This document shows, in pieces, positions 7,773-15,741 of a stretch of DNA of 44,643 nt; the stretch's first letter is position 1, and every line of letters starts with the position of its first letter. This stretch comes from Microbacterium sp. Bi121. GTDB taxonomy: Bacteria > Actinomycetota > Actinomycetes > Actinomycetales > Microbacteriaceae. Below the pieces are notes generated by a model. That model ran no database searches and was not told the origin of the DNA. It saw nothing but the letters and a program-made list of their open reading frames with translations. The stretch spans positions 1-44,643 of the forward strand of contig NZ_CAKKLJ010000011.1 of NCBI RefSeq assembly GCF_918698005.1, given 5' to 3'. The translations under genes and the position numbers were made by a program.

Positions 7773-8048
7773 ATGTCAACCGAAACGATCACAGTGCTCA
7801 TCAGCACCGTGTCGATGCTGCTCGCATTCGCTGGCGCGTTCGGTTGGATGATCCATCGCATGGATGCGGGCAACGCCGACGTGAAGGCCGAGTTGAAGGC
7901 CGACTTCGGATCGAGGATCGATGAGCTCGGTTCGCGGGTCGACAGGCTCGGCACACGGGTGGACAACCTCGCGGGTGAGCTGGTCGAGGTGAAGATCGCT
8001 GTTGCCCGCATCGAGGGGACGCCGCGGCATCTGATCACCGGCCGGTGA
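7773..8048 (+). CDS. Small membrane-anchored coiled-coil protein, copy A
   Basis: The 91-residue product has one N-terminal membrane helix (ITVLISTVSMLLAFAGAFGW) followed by MIHRMD and a charged helical region with repeated GSRID/GSRVD/GTRVD units. It ends ELVEVKIAVARIEGTPRHLI. It differs from copy B (8447) mainly by an extra 11 residues in the coil. A conserved leader (CTCGGGCACAATGGGA) precedes both, and copy C at 33168. ATG at 7773 has a GGGAGG site 6 nt upstream. A GTG at 7767, 6 nt after CACAAT, would fit a leaderless start instead. Its function is unknown. Confidence 0.72.
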   Translation: MSTETITVLISTVSMLLAFAGAFGWMIHRMDAGNADVKAELKADFGSRIDELGSRVDRLGTRVDNLAGELVEVKIAVARIEGTPRHLITGR

Positions 8049-8171
8049 TCGCCGACGATTGACGTCGGCGCGCTGGAGCGCACGGGGGACTGCGCCCGCG
8101 GCATCCGCGGCAGTGCTGGACGCGGCCCTACTCAGGGATCGGTCTGCGGATCAGCACATCGCCCGCCATCC

Positions 8172-8310
8172 GCAGATTGACCACGTAGGCGCCCTTCGGA
8201 TGCGTGGCAGAAGGGTGCCTAGTAGCTCTCCGCCGACCAGCGAGCGTCGTTCGCGAACGACCCGATGAACCTCCTCGCCGGCGTCGCCTGCGAGTGATGC
8301 GTGCGGGTGA
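8172..8310 (+). pseudogene. Decayed second copy of the HNH nuclease gene
   Basis: Bases 8172-8272 align with 1609-1722 of the nuclease gene: CAGATTGACCACGT against CAGATCGATCACGT, then GGCAGAAGGGTGCCTAGTAG against GGCAGAAGGGCGCTCAGCAG, then GCGTCGTTCGCGAACGACCC in both. The copy then jumps, with about 455 bp missing, to the gene's last codons (GGCGTCGCCTGCGAGTGA) and some downstream sequence. A 1-nt deletion and two in-line TAG codons confirm that it is dead. It sits between coiled-coil copies A and B, showing that the whole block was once duplicated. Confidence 0.82.
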
Positions 8311-8446
8311 CTCCTCCTGCACAGTCGGCGTTCCGTAGCGTTTCTTGACGATTCTTGGGACCCGCTCTGCTTGCGTCCGGGGCCGTCGGTAGTGTCATCC
8401 GCAACGGCCATTCGAGTCGGAACTCGGGCACAATGGGAGGGTGTAC

Positions 8447-8689
8447 ATGTCAACCGAAACGATCACAGTGCTCATCAGCACCGTGTCGATGCTGCTCGCG
8501 TTCGCCGGCGCGTTCGGTTGGATGATCCATCGCATGGACGCGGGCAATGCCGAGCTGAAGGCCGATCTCGGCTCGCGGATCGACAGGCTCGGTACGCGAG
8601 TGGACAATCTCGCGGGTGAGCTGGTCGAGGTGAAGATCGCTGTTGCCCGCATCGAGGGGACGCCGCGGCATCTGATCACCGGTCGGTGA
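8447..8689 (+). CDS. Small membrane-anchored coiled-coil protein, copy B
   Basis: This is an 80-residue near-duplicate of the protein at 7773. The first 33 residues are identical, and the C-terminal part from GTRVDNLAGELVEV is also identical. It lacks one 11-residue coil unit. The similarity extends about 90 bp upstream into non-coding DNA, including GGGACCCGCTCTG against GGGATCCGCTCTG and the CTCGGGCACAATGGGAGG leader, so the promoter region was duplicated with the gene. It stands between the dead nuclease copy and the CMD gene. Confidence 0.72.
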   Translation: MSTETITVLISTVSMLLAFAGAFGWMIHRMDAGNAELKADLGSRIDRLGTRVDNLAGELVEVKIAVARIEGTPRHLITGR

Positions 8690-8745
8690 TAGCGGGTCCG
8701 TGAACCCTGCCGCTTGACGTCGAGTCTTGACTCAGGTTCGACACG

Positions 8746-8772
8746 TGTCACACGCACGCGGCATCCGGTGTC
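8746..8772 (+). promoter_or_regulatory. Candidate ECF41-type promoter of the CMD-sigma operon
   Basis: TGTCACA at 8746-8752 is followed after 16 nt by TGTC at 8769-8772. From memory, ECF41 sigma factors use a TGTCACA -35 element with a CGTC-like -10 element and control the linked CMD-type gene. The -35 match is complete and the -10 match is three of four. The site lies 57-83 bp before the CMD start, implying autoregulation. Confidence 0.55.
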
Positions 8773-8828
8773 TTCATGTCGACGGACTCACCGGGACCCA
8801 TCCCGGCCGTCGATCGCAGGAGGACATC

Positions 8829-9479
8829 ATGCCCACCCAGAGCGCGCCCACGACCGAGACCTCGCAGACCCGCATCCCGCCCACCGACCTCACCGGCGTC
8901 TTCGGCACAGTCGTGAAATTCGCCGCCCGCCGCATGGTCGGCCGTGTGCCGGACTCGATGGGCGTTCTCGCCCACCACCCCGCGCTCATGCGGGCGTCGA
9001 TGGGCATCGGGCGCAAGATCGAGGCGCTCGACGAGCTCGACAGCGACCTCGCGACCTACGCCGTGATGGCGACGGCCGCGCGCGTCGGGTGCAGCTGGTG
9101 CCTCGACTTCAACTACTACAAGGCGCACAACGACGGGCTCGACGAGGTCAAGGCGCGGCAGGTGCCGAATTGGCGGGCAGCATCGGTCTTCACACCGCTC
9201 GAGCGCAACGTCATGGAGTACGCCGAGGCGATGTGCGAGACCCCGCCGGCCGTCACGGACGAGTTGTCGGCCGCGTTGCTGGCTGAGCTCGGACCGGCAG
9301 CGCTCGTCGAGCTCGCGGCCCGGGTCGCGTTCATGAACATGAGTTCGCGCATGAACGTCGCGCTCGGCATCCATTCCGAGGGTTACGCGGAATCGTGCGA
9401 GCTGCCGCCGCTGGCGACGCGAGCGACGGGTGCCGCCTCCGAGCCCGCACGAGGCGTCGGCGTAGGCTCGCGGTCATGA
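8829..9479 (+). CDS. Carboxymuconolactone decarboxylase (CMD/AhpD-like) family protein
   Basis: The 216-residue protein starts at the ATG 5 nt after AGGAGG (8818-8823). It has the AhpD-like redox motif CSWC at Cys88 and Cys91, followed by LDFNYYKAH, in the usual helical context. CMD/AhpD proteins are thiol peroxidase-type or decarboxylase-type enzymes; the CxxC points to the redox kind. The gene overlaps the downstream ECF sigma gene by 4 nt. This pairing is the hallmark of ECF41 modules, in which the sigma factor drives the CMD-type gene. The extra 35 residues at the start are Thr/Pro-rich and probably disordered. Confidence 0.88.
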   Translation: MPTQSAPTTETSQTRIPPTDLTGVFGTVVKFAARRMVGRVPDSMGVLAHHPALMRASMGIGRKIEALDELDSDLATYAVMATAARVGCSWCLDFNYYKAHNDGLDEVKARQVPNWRAASVFTPLERNVMEYAEAMCETPPAVTDELSAALLAELGPAALVELAARVAFMNMSSRMNVALGIHSEGYAESCELPPLATRATGAASEPARGVGVGSRS

Positions 9480-10351
9480 CCGACGACCCGTTCGTCATCC
9501 ACCGCAACCTGCTCTTCACCGTCGCCTACGAGATGCTCGGATCGGCGGCAGATGCCGAGGACGTGCTGCAGGAGTCGTGGCTGCGATGGGACGGAGCCGA
9601 CCAGTCCGACGTGCGCGATCCGCGTGCATACCTCGTGCGGATCGTGACCCGCCAGGCTCTGAACCATCTGCGCGCCATCTCGCGCCGGCGCGAGACCTAC
9701 GTCGGAGAGTGGCTGCCCGAGCCGCTGCTGACGAGTCCGGATGTGGCGGACGACGTCGAACTCGCCGAGAGCGTGTCGATCGCGATGCTCACCGTGCTCG
9801 AGACGCTCGGGCACACCGAACGGGCGGTGTTCGTGCTGCGCGAGGTGTTCGACGTGCCCTACGACGAGATCGCATCGGCCGTCGACAAGACGCCCGCTGC
9901 GGTCCGGCAGATCGCTCACCGGGCGAAGGAGCACGTCGCGGCACGGCGTCCGCGGGTGAACGTCGAGCGCGCGGAGCAGGAGGCCGTCGTCGCGCGGTTC
10001 GTCGCGGCGGTCAACTCCGGCGACCTGCAGGGGCTCATGGATGTGCTCGCCCCCGACGTCGTATCGGTCGCCGATGGCGGCGGGGTGGTGCGCGGTGCTG
10101 CTCGACGGCCGATCGTCGGCGCCGACAAGATCAGCCGTTACCTGCTCGGCGGACTCGCGAAGCTCGGGATGCCGTTCGAGGCGCGCCCGACATGGGTGAA
10201 CGGCCACCCGGCGATCCGCGGCGAGGTCGATGGTGCGCTTGCCGGCGCGATCTGCTTCGAGATCGAGGGCGGACGCATCACGCGCATCTTCTCGATCGCC
10301 AATCCGCACAAGCTCGGCCGGCTCGATGTGGAGGCGGAGCTGGCGCGGTAG
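9476..10351 (+). CDS. ECF41-type sigma factor with SnoaL-like C-terminal domain
   Basis: The 291-residue protein contains sigma region 2 (residues 3-75, LGSAADAEDVLQESWLRW), a linker with WLPEPLL near residue 79, and sigma region 4 (about 105-165, DVPYDEIASAVDKTPAAVRQ). A SnoaL/NTF2-like extension follows, carrying DGGG (DGGGVV here) and a terminal NPHKL. Family members usually show WLPEPL, DGGGK and NPDKL, so the last two motifs are slightly altered. The extension is known to tune activity in place of a separate anti-sigma factor. Translation is coupled to the CMD gene through an ATGA overlap. Confidence 0.88.
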   Translation: MTDDPFVIHRNLLFTVAYEMLGSAADAEDVLQESWLRWDGADQSDVRDPRAYLVRIVTRQALNHLRAISRRRETYVGEWLPEPLLTSPDVADDVELAESVSIAMLTVLETLGHTERAVFVLREVFDVPYDEIASAVDKTPAAVRQIAHRAKEHVAARRPRVNVERAEQEAVVARFVAAVNSGDLQGLMDVLAPDVVSVADGGGVVRGAARRPIVGADKISRYLLGGLAKLGMPFEARPTWVNGHPAIRGEVDGALAGAICFEIEGGRITRIFSIANPHKLGRLDVEAELAR

Positions 10352-10413
10352 GGATGCTGTCCTTCGACCAACCGTCTCCATTCGAATGTCGGTGCCCCCT
10401 GGGACTATGAAGT

Positions 10414-11946
10414 ATGGCCACTTTCACCGACGTCGCGGCGCTGATCCCCACTCTGTGCGGGCAGCTCGTCGACGGTGGCGATGCCGACTGCGCGCGTGCG
10501 TCGATGATGCGGATGACGGATGCCGACGTCGTGAAGGTCCTCGAAGAGACGGCGTTTCTGGCTCGGCAGCTCGAGCAGATCCAGACCGCTGCTGCGGGTG
10601 TGATTGCGGTGCGGTCCACGCGCGATCGCGGGCATTCGGGTCTGTCGGCGTCGCGCGGGCACCGGTCGGCGGCGTCCCTGATCCAAGACGTGACGGGGTC
10701 GACGAAGGCGGATGCCAATCGGGTGGTGCGCGTCGGCGAGGCGCTGCTGAACGATGCGCTGCTGCACGATGAGGCGGATGCTGCGGATGACATCTCGCAG
10801 GGTGGGCAGTCGCGCGACGGTCGGCCGGTCGCGACGCCGTGGCATCAGCCGCTCCGTGACGCGCTGCGCGACAGTCGTGTGACGTCGGCGCAGTTCGACG
10901 CGATCAAGCGCGGGCTGGGCGACCCGCCCCAGATCGGAGCCGACGCTGTGCCGGCTTCGGGCGCCGATATGGCTGCTGACGCTCTCGCCCAGGCGGAGGA
11001 GGTGACGCGGGCGGCATGGTCGCAAGCGGCTGAGCATCTCGTGGGCGAAGCCGCGCAGCGGACGGTCGAGGAGTTGTGGCAAGCGGCGCGGACGGTGCGC
11101 GATCTGCTCGACCCCGAGGGTGCTGAAGCCCGATTCCTCGCGCGGTTTGAGAATCGCTCGTTCAGAACGTTCCGTGGGCAGGACGGGCAGAAGCGCGCGT
11201 CGATCGTTCTCGAGGACGAAGGCGACCTGTTCCTCGAGACGATGATGGCCGCAGCACTGCGTCCCCGGAGAGGTGGCCCGCGATTCGTGGACTCTGACGA
11301 GAAGGAACAGGCCGCGTCCCTCGTGGATGACCCGCGCACGAACGACCAGCTCGCCTACGACCTGATCATGGACGTGATGCGCGCTGGGGCGTTCGCCGAT
11401 GCGGAGTCGGTGTTCGGTGCCCGGCAACCCGGCGTACGCCTCGTCCAGGTCGTGGACGCCGACGGCCGCGGTGCGCCCGTCGCTCACACCGAAGACCACC
11501 TGGTGTCGATGCCCGGGGTCGTTGCCGAGCAGCACATCTGCGACAGCGGGTTCGTGCCTGTCACGGTCGATGCGTGCGGGAATCCGCTCGACGTCGGGCG
11601 CGAGCAGAGACTTTTCACACCGAAACAGCGCATCGCGCTCGCGATCCGCGACGGTGGATGCAGATGGCGAGGCTGCGACAGGCCGGCGTCATACGGCGAG
11701 GCGCATCACATCGATGAGTGGGACAGAGATCAAGGCCGGACCGACATCGATCGCGGCATTCTGCTGTGCCGATATCACCACATGACCTTGCACCACGGCG
11801 GCTGGCGGATCACCCGTCAAGGTCAGAGTGACTTCGTCCTGCATCACACGTCGGGGGAGACGTTCGCGATGAGACCTCGAACAGCGCTGAGGTACGCGTG
11901 GGGCGGGATCGATCCGCCGCCGAAACGATTCCGACCCGCCGCGTGA
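10414..11946 (+). CDS. DUF222 / 13E12-type HNH endonuclease
   Basis: The 510-residue protein has a long helical DUF222 region (residues about 20-370). Its C-terminal HNH nuclease core reads CRWRGCDRPASYGEAHHIDE, then RGILLCRYHHMTLHHGGW (about residues 415-465), with the zinc-binding cysteines and HH motif intact. These proteins occur in many copies in Microbacteriaceae and mycobacteria and are often linked to mobile DNA. Their biological role is unsettled. No clear ribosome site precedes the ATG. The gene follows the sigma factor gene by 62 bp and is probably independent. Confidence 0.9.
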   Translation: MATFTDVAALIPTLCGQLVDGGDADCARASMMRMTDADVVKVLEETAFLARQLEQIQTAAAGVIAVRSTRDRGHSGLSASRGHRSAASLIQDVTGSTKADANRVVRVGEALLNDALLHDEADAADDISQGGQSRDGRPVATPWHQPLRDALRDSRVTSAQFDAIKRGLGDPPQIGADAVPASGADMAADALAQAEEVTRAAWSQAAEHLVGEAAQRTVEELWQAARTVRDLLDPEGAEARFLARFENRSFRTFRGQDGQKRASIVLEDEGDLFLETMMAAALRPRRGGPRFVDSDEKEQAASLVDDPRTNDQLAYDLIMDVMRAGAFADAESVFGARQPGVRLVQVVDADGRGAPVAHTEDHLVSMPGVVAEQHICDSGFVPVTVDACGNPLDVGREQRLFTPKQRIALAIRDGGCRWRGCDRPASYGEAHHIDEWDRDQGRTDIDRGILLCRYHHMTLHHGGWRITRQGQSDFVLHHTSGETFAMRPRTALRYAWGGIDPPPKRFRPAA

Positions 11947-11947
11947 C

Positions 11948-11966
11948 GCCCGTGCGCCACGCGGGC
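11948..11966. terminator. Hairpin between convergent DUF222 and esterase genes
   Basis: GCCCGTG and CACGCGGGC arms form a 7-bp stem with one G-T pair and a 5-nt loop. A 15-bp direct repeat, CACGCGGGCGGCGGA, follows (11958-11972 and 11974-11988). There is no T-run. It may act as a two-way terminator for the convergent pair. Confidence 0.4.
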
Positions 11967-11990
11967 GGCGGAGTGCACGCGGGCGGCGGA

Positions 11991-12977
11991 TCAGCCGAGG
12001 CGCTCGCCGAGCCAGCCGACCTGACGCACCCAGTGCGCGTGCTGCCCGCCCTCATGACCGTTGAACGAATACACCTCGATCTCGGCATCCGGTGACGCCA
12101 CCTGGTTGTGGGCGGCGAACACGCTCGAGGGCAGCACGATGCCGTCCATCAGCGCGACCGAGAACAGCGCGGGGCGCGCGAGACGCCGGGCGAAGTTCAC
12201 GCCGTCGAAGTACGACAGGGTCTCGAAGACCGGCTCGATCGCCTCGCGGTGCACAGCCAGATAGCGCTCGATCTCGCGGTACGGGTTGTCGGGCGTCAGT
12301 TCGACCGACCGGCGGAAGTGGCAGAGGAACGGCACGTCCGGCATCGCCGCGAACACGTCCTGGTTCAACGCCGCAGCAGCGAGCGAGATGCCGCCGCCCT
12401 GACTGGCGCCCGTGACGCTGACCCGTGCGGCATCGACGAACGGCAGCGACCGAACGGCATCCACCGCCAGCACGGCATCCGTGAACACCCGCCGGTAGTA
12501 GTACTGGTCCTTGTCGAGGATGCCGCGGGTCATGAACCCGGTCGTCGAGCCGTCTGAGCCGTGCGGGTCTGGCGTGTGCCCACCCGAACCCCAGTTCGAT
12601 CCCTGACCACGCGTGTCCATGAGCACGTGCACGTATCCCGCGCTCGCCCACTGCAGACGCTCGCCGGGGATGCCGCGCCCACCGCCGTACCCGATGTACT
12701 CCACCACCGCGGGCAGGGCCGCATCGCTGCGCGGCCTGGTCACCCACGCGCGGATCTGCTCGCCGCCGAAACCCGAGAACGTGAGGTCCTCGACGACCAG
12801 CTGCGTGATCGGCGTCTCGGCTGCCACGAGCGTCGGGTCGGATGCCGCGGTGCGCGACTGCGCGATCGTCGACGCCCAGAACTCGTCGAAATCGGACGGC
12901 TCGGCCACATCGGGACGGTACGAGCGGAGGTCTTCCAGGGGCATGTCAGTCAGCGGCACCCGGTCACCGTACCGCAT
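11991..12977 (-). CDS. CE7 acetyl esterase (AXE1 / cephalosporin-C deacetylase family)
   Basis: The 328-residue protein has the CE7 triad: Ser192 in GASQGGG, Asp278 in LMDGIVLPS, and His308 in FNGHEGG. The RGQGSN loop (DTRGQGSNWG) is also present. The triad spacing matches the family closely. CE7 enzymes remove acetyl groups from short acetylated sugars inside the cell. There is no signal peptide, so it is cytoplasmic. ATG at 12977 is chosen with AAAGG upstream; a TTG at 13007 would add ten residues that overlap the operator. It is divergent from the GH43 gene and shares a LacI-type control region. Its likely substrate is O-acetyl groups on xyloglucan side chains. Confidence 0.9.
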   Translation of the reverse strand: MRYGDRVPLTDMPLEDLRSYRPDVAEPSDFDEFWASTIAQSRTAASDPTLVAAETPITQLVVEDLTFSGFGGEQIRAWVTRPRSDAALPAVVEYIGYGGGRGIPGERLQWASAGYVHVLMDTRGQGSNWGSGGHTPDPHGSDGSTTGFMTRGILDKDQYYYRRVFTDAVLAVDAVRSLPFVDAARVSVTGASQGGGISLAAAALNQDVFAAMPDVPFLCHFRRSVELTPDNPYREIERYLAVHREAIEPVFETLSYFDGVNFARRLARPALFSVALMDGIVLPSSVFAAHNQVASPDAEIEVYSFNGHEGGQHAHWVRQVGWLGERLG

Positions 12978-12990
12978 CGGAGGCGACCTT

Positions 12991-13003
12991 TCGAAACGCT
13001 TCG
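12991..13003. promoter_or_regulatory. LacI-type operator 1 (esterase side)
   Basis: TCGAAACGCTTCG lies 14 bp before the esterase ATG at 12977. It matches the palindromes at 13048-13061 and 22579-22591. It is probably bound by the LacI regulator encoded at 19166-20140. Confidence 0.65.
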
Positions 13004-13012
13004 CCAAAAGTG

Positions 13013-13041
13013 TTGCGGAGACGCCATCGACCGTCTAGTCT
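13013..13041 (+). promoter_or_regulatory. Promoter of the GH43-transporter operon
   Basis: TTGCGG at 13013-13018 and TAGTCT at 13036-13041 are separated by 17 nt. The expected start site, near 13048, coincides with operator 2, which fits repression by a LacI-family protein. Confidence 0.5.
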
Positions 13042-13047
13042 TTCGAA

Positions 13048-13061
13048 TCGAAGCGTTTCGA
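13048..13061. promoter_or_regulatory. LacI-type operator 2 (GH43 side)
   Basis: TCGAAGCGTTTCGA is a near-perfect 14-bp palindrome with the central CG typical of LacI-family sites. Its reverse complement, TCGAAACGCTTCGA, matches the other two sites in this locus. Confidence 0.7.
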
Positions 13062-13134
13062 CTTCTTGAGGAACTCGACCTCGCGGGAAGCAGCGCAGAC
13101 ACGTCCTCAACGACGAGAGGTGAGTGGAGACTCG

Positions 13135-14727
13135 ATGACGACCCTCCAGGGCCAGGCCCCGTCCGACTCCGCGCTGCGCGCGGACGAGCGGGCAGTCAGT
13201 GCTGCGGAGCATCCGATCATCCCCGGATTCCACCCCGACCCCTCCATCTGCCGCGTCGGCGACGACTACTACATCGCGCACTCGTCATTCGAGTACCACC
13301 CCGGTGTGCCTCTGTGGCACAGCACCGACCTCGTCTCTTGGAACCTGGTCGGGCACGCACTCGCCGACGAGCCGCGCTTCCCCGCCGGCCGCGCCGGCGC
13401 GAACGGCGGGGTCTACGCGCCGACGTTGCGCCACCACGACGGCCGCTTCTGGATGATCACCACCGACGTCTCGGGCGGCGGAGGGCAGGTCGTCACCTCG
13501 GCGCCGTCGATCACCGGCCCGTGGGGGCCGGCCACGGTCATCTCCGGCATCATCGGCATCGACCCCGACCTCGCATGGGATGAGGACGGCACCTGCTACG
13601 TCACCTACAGCTCGGACGACGACAGCGCCCCGGACATCGCTCAGGTTCGCGTCGACCTCGAGCGCGGCGAGATCATCGGCGAGCCGTACACGATCTGCCG
13701 CGGCATGGGCATGGCCTACCCCGAGGGCCCGCACATCTTCCGCCGCGGCGACTGGTGGTACCTGCTCTACTCCGAGGGCGGCACCGAACGCGGACACTGC
13801 GTGAGCATCGCGCGCGCGACCGCACCGGACGGACCGTTCATCCTCTCGACCGAGAACCCGATCTTCACCCGTCGCAGCATGGTCTTCCCCGTGCAGAACA
13901 CCGGTCACGCCGACATCGTCGAATGCGCGGACGGCAGCTGGGCGATGGTCTACCTGGGCGTACGCGCCCGCGGCACCACCCCGATGTTCCACGTAAACGG
14001 ACGAGAGACGTTCGTCGCCGGAATCGCATGGGAAGACGGATGGCCGGTCCTCGTCCCCGATGCGTACTCGTTCACCCCGGACGCCACCGACTTCACCGAC
14101 CGGTTCGACAGCGACGCTCTCGACCTGCGCTGGATCTCGCCCGGGGCCGAAGTGACGTCGTTCGCGCGCGCAGTGCCGGGCCGCGGCATCCAGATCTCGT
14201 CCGCCTCGTCGCCGAACGGCGCGCCGGCGATGCTCGCCGCGCGGACGACGGATCTCGAGTGGCGATTCGAGGCCGACGTCTTCGGTTTGGATGCCGGCGG
14301 TGCGGATGCCGTCGCCGCTGATGCGGCAGCCGGGGGAGTGCCGGCGGTACGGCTGCGCATGGACGAGGCCCACTGGGCGGAGATCCGCGTCGACGACGGG
14401 CGCGCAGTGCTGCACGTCCGGATCGGCCCGGCCGAACGGATCGTCCGGGACGAGGCGCCTGTGAGCGCCGCGGCGCGCGGCGTCGTCACGCTGCGTATCG
14501 AGGCGGCCTCGCCCACGCACCGCGGCCCTGACGACCTGATCTTCACCGTCGTCGACGACGCCGGCGAGCGCGAGCTCGACCGCATCGACGGCCGCTACCT
14601 GTCGACCGAGGTCGCCGGTGGCTTCCTCGGCAGAACGATCGGGCTTCGAGCCGACGGTGCTCCCGGCGGCGCTCCCGTCGTGTTCACGGAGGTCCGGTAC
14701 ACCGGCGCGAAAGGCAGTACGCGATGA
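13135..14727 (+). CDS. GH43 family glycoside hydrolase
   Basis: The 530-residue protein has a five-bladed GH43 domain (residues about 27-330). The catalytic base is Asp35 in GFHPDPS, the modulating Asp is in GIDPDLAW, and the general acid is Glu in AYPEGPHIF. A beta-sandwich (GH43_C2/DUF1349-like) fills residues about 335-530. This two-domain form fits beta-xylosidase / alpha-L-arabinofuranosidase subfamilies (GH43_11 or _12 by memory). There is no signal peptide. ATG at 13135 follows GAGAGG and GGAG sites; the frame is open upstream but lacks support. It overlaps the first permease gene by 4 nt. In a xyloglucan context it could remove arabinofuranose from side chains. Confidence 0.88.
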   Translation: MTTLQGQAPSDSALRADERAVSAAEHPIIPGFHPDPSICRVGDDYYIAHSSFEYHPGVPLWHSTDLVSWNLVGHALADEPRFPAGRAGANGGVYAPTLRHHDGRFWMITTDVSGGGGQVVTSAPSITGPWGPATVISGIIGIDPDLAWDEDGTCYVTYSSDDDSAPDIAQVRVDLERGEIIGEPYTICRGMGMAYPEGPHIFRRGDWWYLLYSEGGTERGHCVSIARATAPDGPFILSTENPIFTRRSMVFPVQNTGHADIVECADGSWAMVYLGVRARGTTPMFHVNGRETFVAGIAWEDGWPVLVPDAYSFTPDATDFTDRFDSDALDLRWISPGAEVTSFARAVPGRGIQISSASSPNGAPAMLAARTTDLEWRFEADVFGLDAGGADAVAADAAAGGVPAVRLRMDEAHWAEIRVDDGRAVLHVRIGPAERIVRDEAPVSAAARGVVTLRIEAASPTHRGPDDLIFTVVDDAGERELDRIDGRYLSTEVAGGFLGRTIGLRADGAPGGAPVVFTEVRYTGAKGSTR

Positions 14728-15728
14728 CCATCACCACACCCACGTCGGTCACGAGGACCGTGGCCGAGCAGCTCGATCAGAAGGGCGAGCGCTCGCCGCG
14801 TGCGCGCAAGCGCCTCGAGAAGCGGGCCGGCGGGCGCAAGTCGTTCGGGATGTTCCTCGTCATCGTGCCGTTCCTGGTGCTCGTGTTCCTGTTCAGCTAC
14901 TTCCCGCTGTACGGGTGGATCTACTCGCTCTACGATTACAAGCCGGCTCTTGGCCTTGAGGGCAGCGAGTTCGTCGGCCTGCAGTGGTTCCAGCTGCTCG
15001 TCAGCTCACCGACGCAGATGGCGCAGATCGGGCAGGTGCTGCTGAACACGCTGGCGATCAGCTTCCTCGGCATCCTCACCTCGATCCTCCCGCTGGCGTT
15101 CGCCGTGTTCCTCAACGAGGTGCGCACCAAGTGGTTCCGCAACGCCGTGCAGACGCTCACGACCCTGCCGAACTTCATCTCGTGGGTGCTCGTCTACATG
15201 ATCGCGTTCTCGCTGTTCTCGAGCTCCGGACTCGTGAACAACGTGCTCACCGACTTCGGCGTCATCACCGCGCCCATCAAGTTCCTCGACACCAGCGACA
15301 ACATCTGGCTGGTCATGACCCTCTGGAGCATCTGGAAGGGGCTCGGCTGGGGCGCGATCATCTACCTCGCCGCCATCAGCGGCATCGACCCGTCGATGTA
15401 CGAATCCGCGCGGATCGACGGAGCCGGCCGCTTCCAGACGATGTGGTACATCACCGTCCCCGCCCTCATGCCGACCTACCTCGTTCTGCTGCTGCTGTCG
15501 GTGGCGAACCTGCTCAACAACGGCATGGAGCAGTACTTCGTGTTCCAGAACGCGTTCAACATGCAGTGGATCCAGGTGCTCGACCTCTACGTCTACAACA
15601 TCGGCATGACGGGCAACAGCCTGTCGATGGCCACCGCGATCGGAATGCTCAAGAGCATCATCTCGGTCATCCTCCTGTTCACCGTCAACGGCATCGCCAA
15701 GCGTGTGCGCGGCGAAGCGATCGTCTGA
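14724..15728 (+). CDS. CUT1 sugar ABC transporter permease, LplB-like
   Basis: The 334-residue membrane protein has about six hydrophobic segments after a basic N-terminus (RKRLEKRAGGRK). The ABC permease EAA loop reads YESARIDGAGRFQTMWYITVPAL, at about residues 230-252. The ending, FTVNGIAKRVRGEAIV, is typical of LplB-type (COG4209) permeases. It would form the channel with the next protein and receive substrate from the lipoprotein at 16734. Such transporters import complex plant oligosaccharides. ATGA overlap couples it to the GH43 gene. Confidence 0.93.
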   Translation: MTITTPTSVTRTVAEQLDQKGERSPRARKRLEKRAGGRKSFGMFLVIVPFLVLVFLFSYFPLYGWIYSLYDYKPALGLEGSEFVGLQWFQLLVSSPTQMAQIGQVLLNTLAISFLGILTSILPLAFAVFLNEVRTKWFRNAVQTLTTLPNFISWVLVYMIAFSLFSSSGLVNNVLTDFGVITAPIKFLDTSDNIWLVMTLWSIWKGLGWGAIIYLAAISGIDPSMYESARIDGAGRFQTMWYITVPALMPTYLVLLLLSVANLLNNGMEQYFVFQNAFNMQWIQVLDLYVYNIGMTGNSLSMATAIGMLKSIISVILLFTVNGIAKRVRGEAIV

Positions 15729-15741
15729 GAGGGGCCGGACC

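Noticed and set aside
10400..10415. Leaderless box TATGAA before the DUF222 HNH gene
   Set aside because: It ends only 2 nt before the ATG and does not fit TANNNT, so it cannot serve as the -10 for that start.
13066..13134. An upstream extension of GH43 by 23 residues
   Set aside because: It is open but lies downstream of the operator, has no ribosome site and is not expected in GH43 proteins; ATG 13135 has two good sites.
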